A DNA stretch of 64,000 nucleotides from Hippasteria phrygiana (lineage: Eukaryota; Echinodermata; Asteroidea; Valvatida; Goniasteridae), in contig JAZGUH010000067.1 of assembly GCA_037893225.1 (NCBI GenBank), forward strand, positions 186,001 through 250,000, written 5' to 3'. Every line of letters begins with the position of its first letter. Position 1 is the stretch's first letter. Below are positions 49,701 to 58,700 of this stretch, one piece after another. The notes under the pieces were generated by a model. It made no database searches and was not told the DNA's origin. It was given only the letters and a program-made list of their open reading frames with translations. A program made the position numbers and the translations under genes.

Positions 49701-52700
49701 ACCTCTGGAATACTGTACCAGTGCTCTACCAACTGAGCTATCTTGCCATAGGCCATATGTTGGCCGTCTCTCAAACTGTTAGTGTCTTTGTTTTTGTTTT
49801 TGTTTGTTTTTGTTTTTTTTGTTTTATTTATTTTTTTGGTTTTTTTTTTTGGTTTTTTTTTTGGGGGGGGGGGACGCTAGTCAGAAGTCAATTTTTAGAG
49901 TGAACAAATAAAATGGATAAAAATAAATAAAGCATTTGTAAATACTATTCAACCACATGGTCTAAACATCCAGGAAGGGAATGATTAACTTTTAATTTTT
50001 CCCCCATTGTCATTTGTTTACAGATTATCCTCCTGGCAAACCCTCTTGGGGTCTCTTGGCCAAATGGGGTTGTCTTACCATTTCCTGTTTATCTTTGCCA
50101 CTAACCACATTCCTTTGTCCAATTCCCCAGCTTCAACCTTCATCCTAATCCCTCCCCGCATTCATCCTTACCCAAACCTCTCTCTTTGATGTTTACCCAC
50201 TGCCATGCTCCCTTGCATCCCTCTTTTGTGTTTCTCCACCCACCCCCTCATGCATGTGTGTTCCCTACATGTTTGTTTCTTGTACTCTGTCATTTGCCTT
50301 TGAGAAAGAACTTGCTTAAGTTCGAAACGTCAGGCCAGCTAATTTTTTGATTTGTAAATACAGCTAGAAAGGTCCAACTTACCCAGCAAGATCTTTGACA
50401 TGTATGGTTGGGAGAATGTTCATACCGTTACCGAAGCACTGAAGAGCCTCAATTTCACCATGCCAAGCAGCCTGTAACCAACCATTACAAACCCAGTCAC
50501 ACTTTCATTTCAATTTTAGTTGGCCCTCTGTGTGTTCCCATTTGAATGATATTTCGTATACCGACTTATTCAAATGTTTGACACATTTTGAATTGTTGAA
50601 TTCTCCAGACTGATGAACACTGTTGTCATATCTCATGATTCTGGGCTAGCTTTTGCAGGGTTATGTAAGAGACACCAAGCACCAACACAGTTAACCCTTT
50701 CTGGCCGGCTGTTATTAATGTGGTGCTGGAAGCGCATTTTTTTTCCCGTAGGCGGGTGAAGCAATAATCACGAATAATTCAATAGTTTTGATGAGAAAGT
50801 TATGTTTATTCATTATCAAAAAATTAGCTGGCCTGACGTTTCGAACTTAAGCAAGTTCTTTCTCAAAGGCAAATGACAGAGTACAAGAAACAAACATGTA
50901 GGGAACACACATGCAAGAGGGGGTGGGTGGAGAAACACAAAAGAGGGATGCAAGGGAGCATGGCAGTAGGTAAACATCAAAGAGAGAGGTTTGGGTCTCT
51001 ACGAGACCGGATTGTTCGAGCCGAGGTCCCCACCTTGGCTGCATCCCCTCCCATACAGCATGGTACTTTTAAGTGCGATTCCAGGTGTGTTGTTTGCCAG
51101 ACTCACATGCAGGAGTCTGACTCCTTTTCTGGCCATTCATCTGGAACTACTCACAGAACCAATGGCAACATTACTTGCAACACCTCTAATGTCATATATC
51201 TCATTTCTTGCAGGGTTTGTGGTATCCAGTATGTCGGGGAGACCAAGAACACGCTCAAGAAGCGTTTCTATGGCCATCGATCGACTGTAAACACCAAGAA
51301 AATTGACACCCCTGTTGGTCATCACTTCAACTTGCCTAACCATTCCATTTCTGATATGATTCTACAGGGCATAGAATCACTTTTCCACCGCAAGGACTCA
51401 GTTCGCCTCAGCCGAGAGAAAGTTTGGATGAAACGTCTTCGGACTATTCAACCACATGGTCTAAACATCCAGGAAGGGAATGATTAACTTTTAATTTTTC
51501 CCCCATTGTCATTTGTTTACAGATTATCCTCCTGGCAAACCCTCTTGGGGTCTCTTGGCCAAATGGGGTTGTCTTACCATTTCCTGTTTATCTTTGCCAC
51601 TAACCACATTCCTTTGTCCAATTCCCCAGCTTCAACCTTCATCCTAATCCCTCCCCGCATTCATCCTTACCCAAACCTCTCTCTTTGATGTTTACCCACT
51701 GCCATGCTCCCTTGCATCCCTCTTTTGTGTTTCTCCACCCACCCCCTCTTGCATGTGTGTTCCCTACATGTTTGTTTCTTGTACTCTGTCATTTGCCTTT
51801 GAGAAAGAACTTGCTTAAGTTCGAAACGTCAGGCCAGCTAATTTTTTGATTTGTATATTTCAGGTCCATTCAGTCAGTCAGCAGTTTGCAGCAGTTTTAT
51901 TCATTTTCATGTTTATTCATTATAATAGAACAGAATGTAACAACGTTGTTATTATTTACTCAACTAGTTACATTCAATCATTTTAAAGAACGGCTGTTGT
52001 CGAGCTGCTACAGACTAGTCTAGTGGATAGTGGGATGGGCTATGGATCAAAAGGTCCCTAGTTCGAATCCACCTGTACCCATTTTTCTTTACTGTGATAT
52101 CTCTGGGATATTTCATATTTAAGGGGGAAAAGAGACCGAGAACCTAAGTGCTAGAGCTGTGCAGTGATCAAAGCAACCACTGAGTTATTCATGAAAATTG
52201 CTTCACCCGCCTACGGAAAAAAAGTGTGGGTGCTGGTATGCCAATACGGGCTTGTGTAACCAAGCAACAACACAAACAATTGATTGAGCACGCAAAGGAA
52301 TGTGTGTATAGACGACCCGGCCGCCGTCCGCATCCAAGAGGTTAACAATTGCCAAGAACTGTACAAAGGGATTGGATTATTCCCGAGCTGGAGATTGCCC
52401 ATGGCTTAAAATTCATATTGGATTGGTGGTCAAAGTCCAGTTATTTAAGCCAATGGTCAAGCAGACTCCAAGACCAACCTAGACTAGTGGGCTCTTAAAT
52501 TTTTCACTTTGAATACATAAAGACTGTCTTGTTTATTTTCTTTAACTTGACAAAATTTCAACTATTCAACAAGTTGGGACTGCACATGTGTAATACATGT
52601 TTAATTGCTCACCCACAAAGAATGTCCATACTGGAAGCTGATTGACACTTGCATAAATTTCTTCGGTCTATAGTGCATCACTTATACTACTAGCCCAATG

Positions 52701-55700
52701 GTTTCGTAGATACTTGTTTAAAATTCAAATTGAGTGAATGCTTAACCTAAGCTCACCTTGAACAAGTAATGGAAGATGTTCTCTCCTCCACCGTAGGTCA
52801 GTCCAGAGGCAATGACATAGGTCACAAACTTTGCCTTGTTCTGAAAAGGAAACAAACGTAAAAATTATGTAAACGGTATATACCAACTGGGCAATAAATC
52901 ATTGTGCACATTATGAGCGTGCACAATATCACTGCTAAAACAAACTGGTTTTCCACTATTTTCTTGGACGATGGATTGAGCTCAAACTTTCACAGGTTTG
53001 CTATTTCATTACGTTGAATCCCATTACGAACACTGCCTGTAACTGTTTGGTCAACTCTGTTAAATCATACCTTTAACAGTTCTTCTCAGAACCAAACACA
53101 CACCAATTAGAGAGATAAATTTCCAGACGGTTTTATAGCAAACCCTCAGCTTGTTGTAGTTTCAGTGCATCATCGCACTGCATGCACAACCATGTAAAAT
53201 GTCACCTCTGGGGTACCAGTTATTTGGCCCAGTGTGGGGCCCTCAAGAGACTGTACTCGGGTTGGATACACTGATGGTTGAATTTTGTACTCACTGTTTT
53301 GCCCAGCTTGATGACCAGCTTCTCGGCACTGATGTGGGCCTTAAAGTTGGAGTGCGGCTTCCGTCGTCTGTAATCTTCCTCGGTGAATGGAATCTCAGGG
53401 TCATCCTGATGTCGAACAAAAGATGCGATCAAGCGAATGCCAGTAATCATAGAAAATATTCGCCCGATAAGCCACTGTTTGACATGATTTAGGGAACAAT
53501 TTGATTGTGTTATCTCCCCTCAAGGAATAGCCAAATACTCACTGGATCGACTGGCTTGCTCTTGGCCCAAGTCATGACGCTGCAGACCAGGATAAACATC
53601 TTTGGTGATTCAAATCGCTCCAACTCGGCATGCAAGGCTGTCAATTCAATGAGATGCAGTTACTTTTAAATATTTTTTTTTACTCGGGCAAGACTCGAAC
53701 CGACCGTCATAAACAGGAGTATGTCTGTGAATTTGTTCCATCAGGTTCTCAAAAAGGACTTAGCATGGTGCTAAACGCCATAACGAAAAGAGCAAAAATC
53801 ATTTGAATTCACACCACCACCTACGAAAATTCGATCTCACTTTGATTGCACAGCACCAATATAAAATAGCTAATATACTGGATTTGAATCCGACAACCAA
53901 CCCTGGCAAGCTCGGCGGTCGGGTAGCAAAGACATCTGCACTAGTAAACAGGAAGGAACAGGTTCGAGTCCCACCTGAGTAAGCATGTGATTTCCCCAAC
54001 CCCCCCAAAAAAGGAAAAAAAAAATCCCATTTAGAGTAAAGTTATTTTGTAAATGTTGACATTTCAGCAATGGAAGAGAAGGAGATAGAGGAGGGGAGGG
54101 GCGGGATACAGGGGGGAGGGGTTTACTATTTACCCGAAACGGCCCAAGAAGCCTCATCAATCTGACCGGGGTCCTCATTGATGTCGTAGACCACCACATC
54201 GCACTCAGCAAGATGCTCCAGCATCTGTTTCTTCTCAGGAAACTGAGGATAACGGGTCGAAAGGGGAGAAAACTCTTCAAACATGGACAAACTTTAAACA
54301 TTTTTGTTGCACTGTACACATTATTTTATTGTACTTTATTGTATATTATGTTGTACTGTATTTACTCCAAGTGATTTTCATTTCATGAATTTTGATTTTG
54401 TTTATTGCCTTAAAGGAGAATTCCAGGCTCTATAATATTTTATCTAGTCTAAAAGAACATGCACTCACATACAGACTGCACCAAGAGTTGGATTTTCTTT
54501 GTTATGGAGAACGACACACGCGCCCTTTATTTACGATTTCTTGCCATTCAGCAGTACAAAGGGCGCGTCCATACTGTTTGAAATTCCCGCGACATCCGGG
54601 AGATTATGACGTAGTGTCCGCACCTCAATGGAAACCCATGGTTGGCTACGTGCTGTATGCACTGGTATCACACCTAGACGCAGCTTACTGCATATGAATA
54701 CGTATGTTTTATAAGGCGCCCGACTATTGCGTGTATGCGTAAGGCTGATGTTTACTTCGACTTGACGTGCTGCAATTTATCGTGGTTTTTCGTATTTTTT
54801 TTAGAAGAGCACAAAGTCTGTTCTGGTCGGAAAGAAAATATGTTAGGCACTGCATCATCTCGAAGATTCTTAGCCTACCCCAGGAGAACTGCCTGCCGAT
54901 TTTCCTCAAAGCAATCTGGTTCGAAGTCTTCGCGTTTATATATTGTTCAGCCATGTCTTACAAATATCCGGTCGTTTGGGGGATTGGGAATTTGGAAGAA
55001 GCTGAGACCTTTTAGAGAATTCGGTTTATTTGAGCAGCCAAAAGCAGCCAAAAGCTTGCCAAATCGTCATGATGTTGCTGTACTACAGCACGACCGAGTT
55101 TTGCTTGAGCAGTCGGGCAAAAATTCGCCAGGAATATGGAAAACAGACGTGCGTCAAGGAACAACACTGCCACGTTCTCGTGTGTGTTACATGTATGGAC
55201 AATGGTTCACTGCACTCGCACAGCTCAGGCCGCGGGGCCGGCCGGGTACCCGGCCGGGCGGCTTGGTAGTGCAGCCACTACGTCACAGTATCCCGGATGT
55301 ACCGATATTCCAGAGCAAAAGGGCGGCTCGCATGACGGCAGGCGCGTTATGAAAAAACCTCCGGTTTATACGATTACCAAAACCAATCAAAATGAAATAA
55401 AAAGTAAGTCACAATTGCAATTAACGTTCTTTAACATTATGTTATTATAAACTCAGGGTGGACTTTCCCTTTATAAAACAGTATCTAATATTAAAATAGC
55501 AGATGATGCTAGATTTCACGTTTGTTAAGAAAAAGCAAAAAATGACTTTTCACTGGGTTATCAAAACCATCTTTCACAGGAAGCAGTGATATCTGCTCAA
55601 GCCTAGAATGGACCACTGTGTACACAAGAGCAAACTATATATTGCATTCGGGCACAACAAAAATCAAGCCTGTTCTACTTTATCTCTCTCAAAAAGAGCA

Positions 55701-58700
55701 AAATAAACAACAACAAAAACCAAATTATATAAATAAGAGGAAAAAAATAGAACTCCTTGCAGTTAGGCCATACAAGTAGCCTGAAAGTACAGTGCCTGCA
55801 CAAGCACATATCTTGGCTGGTTTCCTTTAAAATCCTATTTATGCGGAGGTGTGATCTTATTACCTGTATATTTTCATGGCAAGATTGGGTCTTGTATTAT
55901 AAAAAAAATATAAAAATTAACCTCTTGAATACGGACGATGGCCATAGACATTATTTGAAAAAGACCACCTGGCCAGTTGTCATTTAGACGTACATTGTAC
56001 ATTCCTGCGTGTACTAATTCCATTCATGTTTCAGTTATATTGTTCTTAAATGGGAGTGTATTGAAAAGATGGAGCTTTTTCAAACAAAACTTTCATTCAC
56101 ACAAAAGGGGGGGGGGGGGCTAAAGTGCCATGAATAGGACAACTCTATTCAGTGTGATGCCTGTTTATATTTATCCTTGGCTGCACAGTCCCGTTCCTGG
56201 CATACCAGCGGCGATTGTGTAGTGTAGGGCCCCTCTTTAGTTTTGATGAATAGATTCAAGGGTATTTTTTCTCATTCCAAAATGACTTTTTCAACCTAAA
56301 AGCAAACTTCTCTTAATTCTATTGACATCGTTTTTTTGTAATTTTGAACAGTCTATTTCGGTAGAAAATGTAATTTTCTTGCGCGCTTTATGGCAGTTGC
56401 TATGCGAATGAATGCGGTTTTGCGTGTTTACTGTGCGTCGCGGTGATTGCCGTCTTTATTTTCGCGTTGCGTTTTGTCGTCCTCATCGCCGCTTTACCCC
56501 GAAATTTCCCTTAAAACTAAAACCCTGCCCTTTATCTACAGCATACCTGTTGGTTTGTAATGTCGCTAACTAGTTTGGCAATTCCAATAACCTAAAAGTG
56601 GATTTTTGTTCCCTTATAGGGAACAGGACCCTACACAGGGAACAGGACCCTACACTACACAATTGCCATACCAGCACCCCATCAATAACAGCCGGCCACA
56701 CAAGGTATACAACAAATTGGAGTGGTTGTACTAATAGAACTCACACTGATAATTTCTTGAACCCATGCCGGCTTGGGTTTGTTGGGGTTCTTCAGGGAGC
56801 CAATGATGTGATAGGTGCCCTCCTTGGATGGGCCGACGACGTCGCTCTTCACCGAGGCGTTTTCCTCTTCTTCCTCCTCGACCTCTTCAAGGGATGCACC
56901 CACGATGCAGTTTGACAGGTACTGAGAGAGAAGAAAATCCGAATGTACAATATGAGAGGTCCGAGTAACTTGGACCTATCGCCTTTATAAACACTGGGAC
57001 ATGATCTGCCAGAGTTCCAATAACGCGTGAGCAGTCGGCGATCTGAACGCTTATGCCGCACTCAGAACATTTTTGTTTTCTCTGCTATTTGGGAAGTTAA
57101 ACATTTAGTAGGCCTATGACGTGCTCATATTGCATTTCAGACACGTGATAGCCGGTAGCCCCATCACAGGCGATTGTGCAGTAGCCTACAGATACAGATA
57201 CATAATTAGGCAGATTCATGAACATTTTAAGTTTTCAATTGCTGTTCCTGACCCATTTTGGTGGGGTATTTAAAGCATGGAGGTAGGAAAAAAGTACAAT
57301 ATTTCCGGCTTACCATCTCACGTAGCTGGTAGTCCGAGTAACTTGGACCCTTTATCGCCTTTTTTAACATTTGGACACGATCTGGCGATAGTAGGGTCCA
57401 AGTACGTGTACGACGATTTTCTATTCATTAACTAAATACGTCTAAAATCCCAACAAAAACATCAGAATTCAACCCTATACTAAATACGCCACTTCGGAAC
57501 AAGTGGAGACTTTCCATGATCAGATGAAGGTACCAAGGTTTACTTACCATCCAAATAAAAAGTGAAATTTACCATTTAATTCCCAGAGACACCAGCAGAA
57601 CATGTCTTTTCGCTGTCTTGGAGTTCAAATCGTGACCCCTCAACCTTGCATGACGTCACCCTGATGCGCAGCACCCGCATGCACCACGCGACAACCTGTT
57701 TATGCCGGCGACTGTTTCGTGAGTGGTACAACGGTCGCGTCGGTCCGATTGGAGGCTGCACGCGCGTGGGACTTGTTCTGTTTTGTATTGTTCTGTTGCG
57801 TTTTATTATTTGGGGCGGGTGTAATTTTGTTAAGGAAGATCAAACTGGTATATCTGGTGTATTTATGAAATTAAAGCACATCTAATTTTCCTGTTTTTTT
57901 TTTGGGGGGGGGGTGTTTAACATTTCTATTTATTGATTGATTTTTTTTGGGGGGGGGGTGGTGAAATAATGAAACCATGAAGGAATTACAACCTGAGGGA
58001 ACGCAAATAAGTCAACGAACAATTCGGACTGAAAGGAAAATATGCATTAGGGCGGCCTATACATGAATTACATTTAAATCAAGCTCTTTGAACGTCATTA
58101 AGAAAGGATCCCACAAAACAATAACCAAAACAAAAGAAATCAAAACACAAAACCGAGTTCATGGAGGAAGTTCCCAGCCCCCCCCCCCCCCATGACGCGT
58201 GTGCAACCTCGAATCAATATATCTACACACGAACACGTAACGCGACCGTTGTACCACTCACGAAACAGTCGCCGGCATAATAAGGTTGTCGCGCGGTGCA
58301 TGCGGGCGCTTCGCATTATTTAGCGTGACGTCATGCAAGGTCGAGGGGTCACTATTTGAACTCCAAGACAGCGAAAAGACATGTTCTGTGGGTGTCTCTG
58401 GGAATTAAACGGTAAATTTCACTTTTTATTTGGATGGTAAGTAAACCTTGTACCTTCATCCATTCCTTGCTCTATGCTTCATCTGATCATGGAGGCCTTC
58501 CTCCATGATCTGATCATGGAACTCCACTTGTTCAGATGGTGGCGTATCTAGTATTTTGGTGGCCGTTGTTATGTAAGGGTGAATTCTGATGTTTTTTGTT
58601 GGGATTTTAGACGTATTTAATTAATGAATAGAAAATCGTCGTACGCGTACTTGGACCCTATTATCGCCAGATCATGTCCAAAAGGCGATGTTAAAAAAGG

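Larger units (their letters stand above)
50691..52345. mobile_element. TTAA-ended MITE hosting Penelope-like and SINE-like insertions
   Basis: It starts TTAACCCTTTCTGGCCGG and ends CCAAGAGGTTAA. An internal inverted pair CCGTAGGCGGGTGAAGCAAT (50746-50765) / ATTGCTTCACCCGCCTACGG (52197-52216) confirms both arms. The Penelope-like element at 50817 and a tRNA-like sequence at 52005 sit between them. Confidence 0.7.

Noticed and set aside
50873..50986. N-terminal ~38 residues of the GIY-YIG frame
   Set aside because: This stretch is the inverted terminal arm of the element read antisense, so it is not part of the native protein.
54735..55352. 205-codon frame as a host gene
   Set aside because: No splice sites, no known domain, overlapping frames on both strands, and it lies inside a repeat-like element.
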